From Leishmania martiniquensis (lineage: Eukaryota > Euglenozoa > Kinetoplastea > Trypanosomatida > Trypanosomatidae): a stretch of DNA of 64,000 nucleotides. The notes under the pieces were generated by a model. The model did not search any database, had not been told where the DNA came from, and worked only from the letters and a program-made list of their open reading frames with translations. A program made the position numbers and the translations under genes. The stretch spans positions 214,501 through 278,500 of the forward strand of contig NC_090170.1 in NCBI RefSeq assembly GCF_017916325.1, written 5' to 3'. Below are positions 52,690 through 62,790 of this stretch, one piece after another; within the stretch, counting starts at the first letter, position 1; each line of letters begins with the position of its first letter.

Positions 52690-54351
52690 GTGGGGCTCGG
52701 CAGCGTGCGTGAGCGGGCGGACCGGAGGCCGGCGCCGGCCCGGCTGGGTGCGGAAGAGTGTGTGTCTGTGTATGTGTGTGTGTGTGCGAAGATAAAGTGG
52801 GCCCTGCGGCACCGGCGGTCGTATCAGAGTGCATGCGCTATATGGAGGTGGCCCCCGACCACCACCCGCAGAAGGTCGCTTGCAGCGAAAGCTTTTCTTT
52901 AGGTGAAGTACTAGGTGCGAGTGCGGGTGTAGCTGTGTGGGGTGGGGTGGGGGCTAGCGACGACGCCAAGGAGAACGCACATACTGCACCCACCATGCCA
53001 CTCAACGCGACTGGTTTTCCTTACGCCTGCGCCCCCCCTCCCACCCATTATGCCATCACCCTTTCCTACTCTGTAAAGCTCAATATTTCATCTTTGTCAT
53101 GAGGAATGCCACAGCCTGTTGAGGAAGCTGATGCGCGTTGCCAGTCGCCCAAAACAAAAGCACTTCCCGCCCCGCTCACCGAGTAGGTACACCCACTGGC
53201 GGCTGTCCGAAGCGAACGGAAGGCGCTTCGTCGCGCTTGTAAGTTTGTTCTCGTCGTCACTCGCGTCTCGGAATGCATCCGGCAACGGGCGCCCTTGCCC
53301 CTCCCTCTCCCGCCTTTCATTTTCTCGCTTCCCTGTCTTGGGCCGCCCTTCTTCCCCATATGGCTGCGCGCATACGCACGCCTCATTCACTCACCCCTCC
53401 CCGTCCCCTCGGTGCGCTGTCGCCTTAACTTCCCAGAAACGTCGCCCTTCGCGTTCGAATCTTTTTCCTCGTTTGAGGGCACACATGTAAAACAGTGCTC
53501 ATCCGCATACGCACACACAGTGACCTCTGATACAGTCATCGCCTACGCCGGTTCGTCTCTGCGCACCTCGCTCGCCCCGTGTATATGTGTGTGTGTGTGT
53601 GTGTGCCCGCACCGTATCCGCGTGGGAGAGGGTCGTGACAGCGAAGGTAACGAAGCGCACCGGCAGGGAGAAAAAGTGAGGGAATAAATAACTAAATTCA
53701 GTCCACCTCCCATTTCAAGTGTGAAGTGCTCAGCCTCCGGTCTTCTCTCCCTCCCTCTCTCCCTCTTTGCTGGTGTGACTTGCTTTCCGACTGAGCACTC
53801 ATTCATCTCAGCGCCTCCCGCAGCCTGTCACCCCCCCCTCTTTCCTCTCTCTTCCCCTTTCACGCTCTCTCCACTGCGCATCACCTGCAGCCCTCCTACC
53901 TTCCCTGGCCACGTTGCACGCGGCTTCGAGAGTAAAGGCAAAGCACGCGTAGACAGGGACTACCGTGCAGCAGCAGCAGCAGACAAGAGACGCGGCACGA
54001 GCGCGCCCACTTTCGAAACAGTTACTTTTTTGGTGGGTGCTCGCCGCTGTACTTTGTGTCTTTGCGTATCGCTTTATTTCCTCATTTCTTCGTTTTGTTT
54101 TGTTTTTGATCGGCTGTGTTGCTGTGGTGTCGGGGCTCTCTCCGCATCTCTTCTTCTCACCTGTTCACAGCTTTCGTCTGGCATATTGTGTAGTAATCCT
54201 ATTCGTTATCATCGGTTCCCATAGTCACACTCCCTCCCCCTTCTTTCCATCGTTTAGTCTCTCCTTCTTGCATCAGGCTGTGTAGCGCACCTCGGCACGG
54301 ACAACGGCGTTGACGTGAACGGTCGTCTTCTTTTTTGTTTTTACCCTCGTT
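52690..54351 (+). other. Spacer before the phosphoesterase-GH32 gene
   Basis: 1.66 kb of CT-rich sequence, GT runs (about 52760-52786 and 53586-53605) and short overlapping frames on both strands without domain similarity. No convincing gene. Confidence 0.7.
54228..54276 (+). promoter_or_regulatory. Possible trans-splice acceptors for the phosphoesterase-GH32 gene
   Basis: A T/C tract is followed by AGs at 54256-54257 and 54275-54276. Either would leave a leader of about 75-95 bases before ATG 54352. Confidence 0.35.
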
Positions 54352-57300
54352 ATGCCTCAACAGCGTCGTCGCCACGCCGGTGGCACCGTGCCGGTAGCCG
54401 TCCGCGCGCTCGCCATCGCCATCGCTGTTATCGTTCTCTGTACCGCTGCCGTCACAGCTGTCAAGGTCAACCTCGTCTCTGACGAGCACCTCGATCCTGC
54501 TTACGGTACCCCACAGGCCTATGGGCCCTGCACCACAATCGAGGCCGCGCCGTTTGGCCAGACCGGCTGTGACTCGCCCCGATCGCTCCTGGCGATCGCC
54601 AGCAGCGACATCATGATGCAGCGCTCTGCCTACACCTTCTTCGCTGGTGATTGGCAGCGACACGGCATGACTTCAACTTCGCTGACACCTCGCGACGTGT
54701 TCACGCCGCTGTCGCAGTACTTCGAGCTCATCAAGAAGAGCTCCGTAAAGAATGCCTCGGAGGACCCGAGCGTGACAACCGTCCTTGGCAACAACGACGT
54801 CATCCCGAACTACTTCTTCAACCTCACGGAAACCTCTCAAACCACGCTGAACACGCAGATTGAGATACTTCAGAGCCACGAGCTGCTGGACGCAGCGCAG
54901 GGAAAGGTGATGTCCACGTGCGGCTACTACAGTGGCATCGTTGGCGCACAGCTGCGTGTGCTGGCCCTGCACACTCTGCTGTGGGTGCACAAGCTGCGGC
55001 CGGCGCTTTCCGACAATGAGACGGACCCGTGTGGGCAGCTACGCTGGATGGAGAGCGAGATTAACGCCGCTCGCGCTGCGGGGCAGAAGGTGATTATCAT
55101 CGGCCACATCCCTCCCCAGCCCGATGTATTCGGCGTGATCTCCCGCGGCACCGTCGGTTCCGTGGAGGAGGACATGTACTGGAAGCCCAGGTACCAGAAA
55201 GCCTACACAGTCCTGCTTTCAGCAAACAAGGACATCATCACCCTTCAGCTCTTCGGTCACACGCACCGTTTTGCCATCCTTGGTGACGAGGAGATGAAGG
55301 TGCCGCTCATCGTCATCAACGCCATCTCGCCCCTGTACGGTAACCGGCCCGCGTACCTCATAGCCAATTTCCACCCGGCCACGTGGAAGCTCGAGACCCT
55401 GAGGCAGAGGTACGCCAATACGGCCTTCATTCAGTGGAGCAACGGGCTGGAGGTGGCCAATGCCCTTGGCATCACCGATTTATCCGATGTCTCGGCGATC
55501 CATGCGGCAGTTGCGGAGATGTTCACAAACGACACACTTTTCGAGAGGTACATGGCCCTCCGCACCGGTGGCGTGGTGGACGACCCATGCACGACAGTGT
55601 TTTGCCGCGTGTACACGATTTGTGGGATGCTCTACGCCACGCACGAGAAGATTCGAAGCTGCGTGCATGCACAGATATCGTCGTCCTCGTCATCGGAACC
55701 GATTAGCAGCAGCGACAGCACCTCTACCCCGACCCCTGCTCCATCTATCCCCACAGATGCCCGGCCGCAGTACCACATTCGCGCCCCAACGAACTGGATC
55801 AGTGACCCCAACGCTCCCTACCGCGACCCCGTCACCGGCAAGATTCACCTGTACATGCAGTACAACCCCAATGGCCCGTTGTGGGGTGACATTGCGTGGT
55901 ACCACGTCACGTCGGAGGACTACGTCAAGTGGACGCACCCTGAGTCGCCGGTTGCCGTCTGGGCGGACAAGTGGTATGACAGGTGGGGCGCCTACTCCGG
56001 CACCATGATGAACAACAACTACAGCGAGCCGGTCATGGTGTATACCTGCGCCGAGCCGGAGAACATCCAGCGTCAGTGCATCGCAGCCATCTCGTCAAGA
56101 GACTTGAGCTGGAAACGCACGCTGAGCACGTTCGATAAGAGCCCGCTGAACCCCATCCTCACCGAGGACAGCGTCCCCGGACTCGTGGGCCTGGACAACT
56201 TCCGCGGCCCGACGGAGTGGTGGCAGGACCCCGCTAACGCCGCCCAGTGGCTCATCGCGTTCGCCGCTCGCGTCACTGACACCGAGGGCGACAACGCCCA
56301 CGTCGTCGTCTTCTCCACCAAGGACCCCAGCTTCCAGAGCGGCTACAGCTTCTCCCACACGCTCTACGTGTGCAAGCACTGCATCGAAAACATGCTCGAG
56401 GCCCCCGACTTTTTCACGCTGAGTCAGGGCGTCGAGCACTACCTCAAGGTATCCTCCACACGCTCGCTTCGCGACTATTTCATCTACGGCTCCTATGAAG
56501 CTGACCCGAAGACTAGCAAGTACGTCTTCGTCGAGGACCCCGAGCGCAGCCTCACCTTCATCGACTACGGCCCGTTCTACGCGTCCAAGACCTTCTACGA
56601 CCCGATCCTCAAGCGCCGCATGCTGTGGGGCTGGACGAAGGAAGAGCTGAGCAGCGAACAGGTCACCTCGCAAGGATGGTCTGGCGTACAGAACCTACTA
56701 CGCACCATGGTGTACGACCGTGTCGAGCGGAAGATCAAGACGTACCCGATCCCAGAGTTGAAAGGGCTGCGTCTGGACCACCTCTACTCTCGGCGAGAGA
56801 GCGACCCGCTGGTGCTCGTGGGTGGTGAGCCGCAGACGCTCATCACAGCTGGCAGTAGCGCCACTCTTCAGCATGAGATGATTGTCACCTTCAAGCTTTC
56901 AAGCATGGAGCCCTTCGATGGGCGCTCTTACTACAGCGAGAGTACCGCGCCTGAGTTTGGTGTCATGATCCGCGCCAACTCGAACCTCACTCAGTACACA
57001 AGCATCTCGGTTCGCATGCCAGCGACGATGCTGCGGCCGGTCTCCAGCAGCCCGCAATACGCAAGACGGGCTCTCATCAAGTCGTTCTCCGGCGACCGTA
57101 GCGGCGATGCGAGGAACTGTAGTGTGGCATGCTTGAAGGACCGCAGGTGCCTTTCGTGGACGTACACCACATCACCGTCGTCGGTGTGCGCCCTGTACTG
57201 GCAGACACGCGAGCGCGCGTACGACACCTTCGCGCAGAGCGGCACAGTGAACATTCCGCTGCTGCACATGGACCGGACCCGTTCCGGCTCCCTTGGATCC

Positions 57301-57621
57301 AGGCAGCCTCTCCTCGGCCGCGCGTCTGTGAAACAGGCGAACCCCAATGTGGTGCAACTGCACATCTTCGTCGACGGCAGCGTCGTCGAAGTCTTCAAAG
57401 ATAGCGGCCTGGAGACCATGACTGGGCGCCTCTACCTTCCTGGCGGCGCGTCGCAGACGGGCATTGCCGTTTACGCCAAGAACATGGCGAACGTCACCGT
57501 CACCGCCTCGGCTGACATCTTTTCGATGCGCGCAGCATTTGTGGCCGACGATGGCCTGAATGTGATTCGCCGCTACACGAACCGCTACCACGACCTTTTG
57601 TCATCCCTGAAGGTCGTCTGA
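54352..57621 (+). CDS. Secreted or membrane-anchored fusion: acid-sphingomyelinase-like phosphoesterase plus GH32 beta-fructofuranosidase-like domain
   Basis: 1089 residues. A hydrophobic N-terminal segment (about 18-38) is a signal peptide or anchor. Residues about 40-400 form a calcineurin-like metallophosphoesterase of the acid-sphingomyelinase/SMPDL3 type with a complete metal set: SDEHLD (D44, H46), AGDW (D100), GNND (N148, D149), GHIPP (H252), and GHTHR (H303, H305). A Ser/Pro linker (about 443-468) leads to a five-bladed GH32 domain: WISDPNAP with nucleophile D485, FRGP at 617-620, EAPDFF with acid/base E683, and WSGVQN. The GH32 C-terminal sandwich ends with FVDGSVVEVF (about 1006-1015). 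It is interrupted by a Cys-rich PAN/apple-like insert (C923, C927, C933, C946). The usual RDP motif is RGP (G619), so the stabilising Asp is missing, and the usual ECP reads EAP. The phosphoesterase half looks active; sucrose-hydrolysing activity is doubtful. Confidence 0.88.
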   Translation: MPQQRRRHAGGTVPVAVRALAIAIAVIVLCTAAVTAVKVNLVSDEHLDPAYGTPQAYGPCTTIEAAPFGQTGCDSPRSLLAIASSDIMMQRSAYTFFAGDWQRHGMTSTSLTPRDVFTPLSQYFELIKKSSVKNASEDPSVTTVLGNNDVIPNYFFNLTETSQTTLNTQIEILQSHELLDAAQGKVMSTCGYYSGIVGAQLRVLALHTLLWVHKLRPALSDNETDPCGQLRWMESEINAARAAGQKVIIIGHIPPQPDVFGVISRGTVGSVEEDMYWKPRYQKAYTVLLSANKDIITLQLFGHTHRFAILGDEEMKVPLIVINAISPLYGNRPAYLIANFHPATWKLETLRQRYANTAFIQWSNGLEVANALGITDLSDVSAIHAAVAEMFTNDTLFERYMALRTGGVVDDPCTTVFCRVYTICGMLYATHEKIRSCVHAQISSSSSSEPISSSDSTSTPTPAPSIPTDARPQYHIRAPTNWISDPNAPYRDPVTGKIHLYMQYNPNGPLWGDIAWYHVTSEDYVKWTHPESPVAVWADKWYDRWGAYSGTMMNNNYSEPVMVYTCAEPENIQRQCIAAISSRDLSWKRTLSTFDKSPLNPILTEDSVPGLVGLDNFRGPTEWWQDPANAAQWLIAFAARVTDTEGDNAHVVVFSTKDPSFQSGYSFSHTLYVCKHCIENMLEAPDFFTLSQGVEHYLKVSSTRSLRDYFIYGSYEADPKTSKYVFVEDPERSLTFIDYGPFYASKTFYDPILKRRMLWGWTKEELSSEQVTSQGWSGVQNLLRTMVYDRVERKIKTYPIPELKGLRLDHLYSRRESDPLVLVGGEPQTLITAGSSATLQHEMIVTFKLSSMEPFDGRSYYSESTAPEFGVMIRANSNLTQYTSISVRMPATMLRPVSSSPQYARRALIKSFSGDRSGDARNCSVACLKDRRCLSWTYTTSPSSVCALYWQTRERAYDTFAQSGTVNIPLLHMDRTRSGSLGSRQPLLGRASVKQANPNVVQLHIFVDGSVVEVFKDSGLETMTGRLYLPGGASQTGIAVYAKNMANVTVTASADIFSMRAAFVADDGLNVIRRYTNRYHDLLSSLKVV

Positions 57622-58944
57622 TAAAATGAGTGCGACGCGCTCTCGAGAGGGGGGGCACACATGCGGACTAGGTGGCAGTTCGCAGACCAAGTGGGCCTCT
57701 GCCAACCCCCTCCCTCATTCCACCCCCCCCGGCACGACGCTGAAAGCGGCCCACGTGCATCGAGGCACACAGTCTGCCGAAAGCTATCTGGCGCGAGCCT
57801 CGCGGTGCGCGTAGGAAAAAAGGAGGAGAGGGAGATGATGATCGCTGCGAGACGCATCACCCCATTCAACGACAGGGCCAGCTCCTTCCTGGGCGGCCAG
57901 GACTTTGCCGCCGTGGGGCAAGCAAAGACAAGAGCAGCGAGGTGCGACGCGTCCGCGTCTTCGCTTGTCTCCCGTAAAGCCGACGCGACGGTGGAACGGC
58001 ACCGTAGAAAACAGCGAAACATCTCTTTTCCGCTACGGTAAAGGCGCTTTGCTGTTATTCGCATGGCGGCCTGTGTGTCACCCCACCACCAACACTCCGT
58101 CCATTTGTATTCTCCCTTTCCTTGGACGTCGCCGTGGGTGCGCGGGATGAGGAGAGGGGAACGCATTGCGCGAGGCTCCTCCACCACAGCGGCGGCCGAA
58201 TGGGATGAATACGCGAAAGAGGTACTGCCCAGTTTCGCGCCTTCCCTCCCCAGCCCTTTCCACCAGCAGGCACACGAAACTGAAGGCTCACACCCAATAG
58301 CCCTCACTCAATCCCCTGACTCCTTCTCCATTCGTCGGTGTGCATGTGCGTGCGGGTGATTTCCCGAGGTCATTTTTACCGTTAGTGTTCTCACCTGCTC
58401 CCATCGCTGGCGTGCACAGAGGCATCAACTGCGACGAAGCGAGCGAAGGGGCACGTGCGCATGCGGTCATGCCCGGTAATCTCCTCCAGACACCTAAAGT
58501 GTTGAGTAGGAGAGGTGTGCGGAGTGGTGTCCCGTCTCCACGTAGTCTCGAGGAGGTGTTCACTGCCTCTTCTTTCTTCTGTGAGTGGCCACTGGCACGC
58601 GGGCACGCTTCACCACACCATAGCACATGGTCTTGGGAGCGAAGCCAAGAAGAAAGAAAGTGGCAACCGCGCTGAGAGGGACCTCCGCCGCACCCTTCCC
58701 CCTGCCCCCCTGAGCGGCAGCGGTGCAACTTTTCACGCTTCTCCATTTACGCCCGCGCCCCCTCCCCGCCGCGCTCGCCTCTTCCAGGGACACAAAGACG
58801 CGCGAGCACATGATCCGTAGTGCGTTCGTGTCGCGTCTCTTTCGCGCACTTCAATACTCATAAACGCCTCAATCACCGAAGAGCATAGAGAGGGGAGGAG
58901 TACACTCCGGAGTGTCAAGAGCAAACGCATAGACCGCTTATATA
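57622..58944 (+). other. Spacer before the RING gene
   Basis: 1.3 kb containing the 3' UTR of the GH32 fusion gene and the next 5' UTR. The frames seen on both strands are short and show no family similarity. No gene seen. Confidence 0.7.
58741..58787 (+). promoter_or_regulatory. Probable trans-splice acceptor for the RING gene
   Basis: A C/T-rich tract runs to the AG at 58786-58787, giving a leader of about 157 bases before ATG 58945. Confidence 0.4.
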
Positions 58945-61900
58945 ATGACCCGGCTCTCCACCTCACCGCCTGCGCAGCCACCGCAGCATCATCAAGGTCA
59001 TGATCAAGCCCCTGCCACGGCATCATCGCTTTGGCCCTCACCCATGTCTCTAGTCAACTTTTCATTCACGCAATTCTTTGCTTCGTTGGGCGAGGGATCC
59101 CCTGAGCAGTGGCACGCTACGACGGAGGCTACCGCCTCAGCCCCTGCGTGCGCCATATCAGCGGAGAGCAATGTGCCGTCTGCAGCAATATCGCCCACGA
59201 CGAAACCTTTCATGGACGCTGTGAACCTCTCCTTGCGCGACTGCGTCCTTCTCAAGTTAAGCCTCACCTGCGCTATCTGCGGTGGACTGCTGCGCCGCCG
59301 CCCTGCCGCCATTGAGACCTGCGGTCACTGCTTCTGTTACGACTGCATCAACGACGCCCTTGAGAAGGGGTGTACGCCGCGGATGGTGGAATGGCCGTGG
59401 TGTACGCTGGAGAAAGAGGTTGGTGCAGCTGAGGTGCGGTGGGCCTCCGCAACTGCGGCGTCGGCATCAGCGGAGTCGCTGCACCGCAGAACATTAGTGG
59501 AGACCCCAGGAGGAGCTGCGCAGATCACTGCAGAGTTCCCAGGCGGACCCACGGATCGCGACGAGGTGCAAGCGGCGGCTCCTCCAGGGCCTCCGACGGC
59601 ACTCTCTAGCACTGCACCGCAGTCAGGCCAGCCGCGCACATCACGCAAGGTTCGCCAGGTGTGCCCACTGTGTCTTGGCCCTGCCTTCAAGTGGATGCTC
59701 GTTTCTCTCCAGCCGCTCGCAGACCTCTGCAACACTCTACGCTCAGCCTACCCAGGGCTGGAGGAGGCGCTTGGGCAGCTCACGGCAAGTGCCCTGAACA
59801 GCGGCGCTGGCGCCACAGCATCACGAGGCGCGCCAGTCAACAGGGAAGACAAAGGAGGACCAATCGACAGCGATGCGCAGCAGCAGGTGCCACCTACCAG
59901 CGCCTCTGCCAACATCTTCACAGCCGCCCTCACGGCCGGCCCATCGCTGCACGGGGCCGATGCTCAGTGCAGCATTCAAGGCGGGGAGGATGGTGAAGGG
60001 GATGAGGAAGCAGAGCGGCGCCGTCGCCGCAGCAGCGGGGGTCCACGGAAAGGAATCACGTTTGCTGCCGACATCGCATCGCGGGTGCCGAAGCGTCCTG
60101 CCGCAGTCACCGCCGCACACTTGGCTGCGATTCAGACCTCTGACCCGGTCGCTGATGTCGTGCGCGCGGTGCACTGTGGGGGCGTAGAAGCCATCAATGA
60201 TGATCTCTCCAGCACGGCTGAGGCCGGAGAGCAGGAGGGTGGCGTAGAGAGAGCAGCATTGGCTTCGACCCTGCAGCTCAGTGCTGATTTGATTCCCTCG
60301 CCAGGCAGCCCTGCCCCAGCGTTCTCCGTGGCGACGAGACAAGCGCCGTGCCACACCCTGTCGCACCGTGCGTTGCAGGGCGGTGCTGAGCTTAGCGTGC
60401 TGACCTCGGCGCAGTTGTGCCGCGATGATGTGCTGGGAAGCTCACCTGCAGAGACCAGCGAGGACGAGGATGCTCGTCTCAGCAGAAAGGAGAGTAGAGA
60501 TTCCATGGCGAGCCTGCTCTTCGCGCCTACCAACCAGCACGCGATGGCTTCGCTGGGCCCCTCACACGTGGCCGCGGACACCAACGCCTCTCAGTCCGCA
60601 TTAGCCTTTCTCGAGCCTCAATGCCCCCTGCCTCTCTTACTTGACGCCGCCCCTGCACTGCCGGACAGGCGCAGCGTGCCGTGGTCAGTGGGGGCATCTC
60701 GCAGGAGAACGGAGGAGACGGGTGGACTGACGCCGCCACCAACGCCTGTGCTAGTGCTCCTCGACAGCATCGACGTGATTCTGCATGCACGCGTCTCCTC
60801 CATACCAGGGTGGTCTGTGATATGGGACGGAGATAACGAGGGGAAAGGCATCGGTGCACGTGGCTGTGGCGAAGGCTGTCCCACCACGCTGGCGCTGGAA
60901 AGCCGATGCTCCTATTCCTCTATACGAGTTGCAGATACCAGCGATGATGAGCGCGCTGTTGCGGAAAGGGGGCGCGGTAGCAGCGATGCCAATCACAAGC
61001 ATCGGCGCCCCGCCCCGATGGGTGCGTTGTCCAGGGCGGCCCGTCGCTCAGCAGGAGCGGAGCTCGCCTCCGCGCACGCACATGACATCTGGGAGCTGGA
61101 TACAGCACTGGTGTGTCGGCATACCCTCCTACCTTCGTGCTTTGCCGTCCTGCGGCACGGTCGTGTTCGCTGGCAGGCAAGCGTGACAGCAGAAGTCGAT
61201 GGTAGTCAGCCTGAAGCTGGCCCAGCGTACAGCGGTGCTGGGCACCTGCACCCGCCGATTATGTATGTGGTGGGGCAATATTCACAGCAGTCGCCCGTGC
61301 CGCGCACAAGCGCCTCATCAGGGCTACATCTCCGCCCCACGTTCACCCCGGCCGCCTGTACAGCTCTGGTGCTCGGTGTCCCGTGTGTTGACATGACGTT
61401 TTTTTCGTCGCCGACATCTTTGCCTGGGACGGCGCATGCCGTCAGTGAGGGGCCAGCAAGCACCACCGTCTTTGCCGGCGCCTCTTTGCCGTTCGGGTGT
61501 GAGCGGCAGAGGCCAAAGGCGATTCAGGAGGCATGGAAGCGGCGAGTAGGAGCATCTAGCGCTTCTACCAAGCCACAGTGCCTGGCAGAGCCACGCCCGG
61601 TCTCGCGGATGGTGACACCACCGCAGGATCTCTTGGCACGCGTAGACTCAAACACGCCAGCGTGCGACACTCAAGGTGGCGTCCACGCTGCCGAAGACAC
61701 ATACCTGTGTTTCCTCCTCCCAGACGGTGCCACGCGGCAGCTGGGTGAAATGCTCTATCATCAGTGGGCCCGTGGCGAGTCAGCCCAGCCACAGCAGGCT
61801 GAAGATGCATCGCCACTAACAGCAGCGCCCTGCTTATCGTCGTCGCGCAAGCGACGCAGAGGTGCGGTACGCGACAGCGGGGTCACGCAGGGGATCAGTG

Positions 61901-62790
61901 GCTGGTCCGTCACAGATGGTCACCCGCAGCGTGCATGGCGACGCTTGCTGCTGGTGGCCGGCGGGGCAGCAGTGGAGCTCTCGGGGACGCTCTTCGAGGC
62001 CCTCGTCGCAACCGCCGCCGCCTTGGAGGGCGGCGACAGAACGGCCGAGGAAGGCAACGCAACAGACACGGATCCGTTGTTGAATTCGCTCGCTGCACAC
62101 CTGCTACACGAACGCGCCAGTGACGCCCACAACTTGTGGATCCATGTGGATCTGGCGGACAGCCGGCGCGAATCATCGCCGCCATTGACAACGAATCTAG
62201 CGCGCACCCCTGGCCCTCCGCACAGGCTCTTCCTCCTCTACAGTACGGCGGTAGCGCGTAGCGTTTTTGAGGGGCTGGTGGAGACGGATATCTGCGGGAA
62301 ATGGGCGTGCACCTCTCCCTCCTCTGCGTCTCAAACCTTGTCGCCACCGCCGCGAGAGCTCGACGCCGCTCGCACCTGCAGGTACTTACGGCGCTTCAAG
62401 ACGTTTCTTGATCACCTCGCCGCGCTTGTCGCCCTTGTGGCGGCGCCAGCTCTCCCCGACAGCGCCGCCGCGCCCAAAAAGGCATCACGCCGGGCAGAGG
62501 CTCGCCCGTCGAGCTGGTTGCTCGAGAACATCGCGCAAGGGTGCCACATTGCTGAGGGCAACGTGACAACGCCGCAGCCATCAGAAACGCCCGATTCTGT
62601 CGGCGGTGGCACTGTAGCGTCGATTGTCGCAAAAGAGACGCGAAGCAGAGAAAACCCTACGGCACAAGAGCGCCCTACCGCCTCTCTCCCGATAGACGAG
62701 TCGAACAAGCGGCAAGAGAGCGAAGCTGCACCTCCTTCGCTGCAGCAAGTGGGAGTGTACCGCAGTTTGCTCTATGCTGACACTCCGTAG
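58945..62790 (+). CDS. RING-finger protein (1281 aa) with a split RING domain
   Basis: Near the N-terminus is a C3HC4 RING-type metal-binding pattern: C109-x2-C112, C126-x-H128, C131-x2-C134, and finally C240-x2-C243. The last pair comes after an insert of about 105 residues rich in Ala, Ser, Gly and Pro, longer than usual. A RING implies E3 ubiquitin ligase activity, probably with an E2 partner, although the split may weaken it. The following 400 residues are low-complexity with a basic patch (EERRRRRSSGG, near 353-363). The C-terminal half contains several hydrophobic strand-helix phrases (LVLLDSIDVILHARV near 604, WRRLLLVAGGAAVELSG near 997, HRLFLLYSTAVARSVFEGL near 1093, and SWLLENIAQGCHI near 1190) that vaguely recall BRCT repeats. 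If so, it would have a BRCA1/BARD1-like layout, but I cannot establish this. The start is the first ATG. Confidence 0.75.
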   Translation: MTRLSTSPPAQPPQHHQGHDQAPATASSLWPSPMSLVNFSFTQFFASLGEGSPEQWHATTEATASAPACAISAESNVPSAAISPTTKPFMDAVNLSLRDCVLLKLSLTCAICGGLLRRRPAAIETCGHCFCYDCINDALEKGCTPRMVEWPWCTLEKEVGAAEVRWASATAASASAESLHRRTLVETPGGAAQITAEFPGGPTDRDEVQAAAPPGPPTALSSTAPQSGQPRTSRKVRQVCPLCLGPAFKWMLVSLQPLADLCNTLRSAYPGLEEALGQLTASALNSGAGATASRGAPVNREDKGGPIDSDAQQQVPPTSASANIFTAALTAGPSLHGADAQCSIQGGEDGEGDEEAERRRRRSSGGPRKGITFAADIASRVPKRPAAVTAAHLAAIQTSDPVADVVRAVHCGGVEAINDDLSSTAEAGEQEGGVERAALASTLQLSADLIPSPGSPAPAFSVATRQAPCHTLSHRALQGGAELSVLTSAQLCRDDVLGSSPAETSEDEDARLSRKESRDSMASLLFAPTNQHAMASLGPSHVAADTNASQSALAFLEPQCPLPLLLDAAPALPDRRSVPWSVGASRRRTEETGGLTPPPTPVLVLLDSIDVILHARVSSIPGWSVIWDGDNEGKGIGARGCGEGCPTTLALESRCSYSSIRVADTSDDERAVAERGRGSSDANHKHRRPAPMGALSRAARRSAGAELASAHAHDIWELDTALVCRHTLLPSCFAVLRHGRVRWQASVTAEVDGSQPEAGPAYSGAGHLHPPIMYVVGQYSQQSPVPRTSASSGLHLRPTFTPAACTALVLGVPCVDMTFFSSPTSLPGTAHAVSEGPASTTVFAGASLPFGCERQRPKAIQEAWKRRVGASSASTKPQCLAEPRPVSRMVTPPQDLLARVDSNTPACDTQGGVHAAEDTYLCFLLPDGATRQLGEMLYHQWARGESAQPQQAEDASPLTAAPCLSSSRKRRRGAVRDSGVTQGISGWSVTDGHPQRAWRRLLLVAGGAAVELSGTLFEALVATAAALEGGDRTAEEGNATDTDPLLNSLAAHLLHERASDAHNLWIHVDLADSRRESSPPLTTNLARTPGPPHRLFLLYSTAVARSVFEGLVETDICGKWACTSPSSASQTLSPPPRELDAARTCRYLRRFKTFLDHLAALVALVAAPALPDSAAAPKKASRRAEARPSSWLLENIAQGCHIAEGNVTTPQPSETPDSVGGGTVASIVAKETRSRENPTAQERPTASLPIDESNKRQESEAAPPSLQQVGVYRSLLYADTP

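Noticed and set aside
53445..53475. GTTCGAATC, another T-loop-like sequence
   Set aside because: No T-stem, no acceptor stem; it lies in CT-rich spacer.
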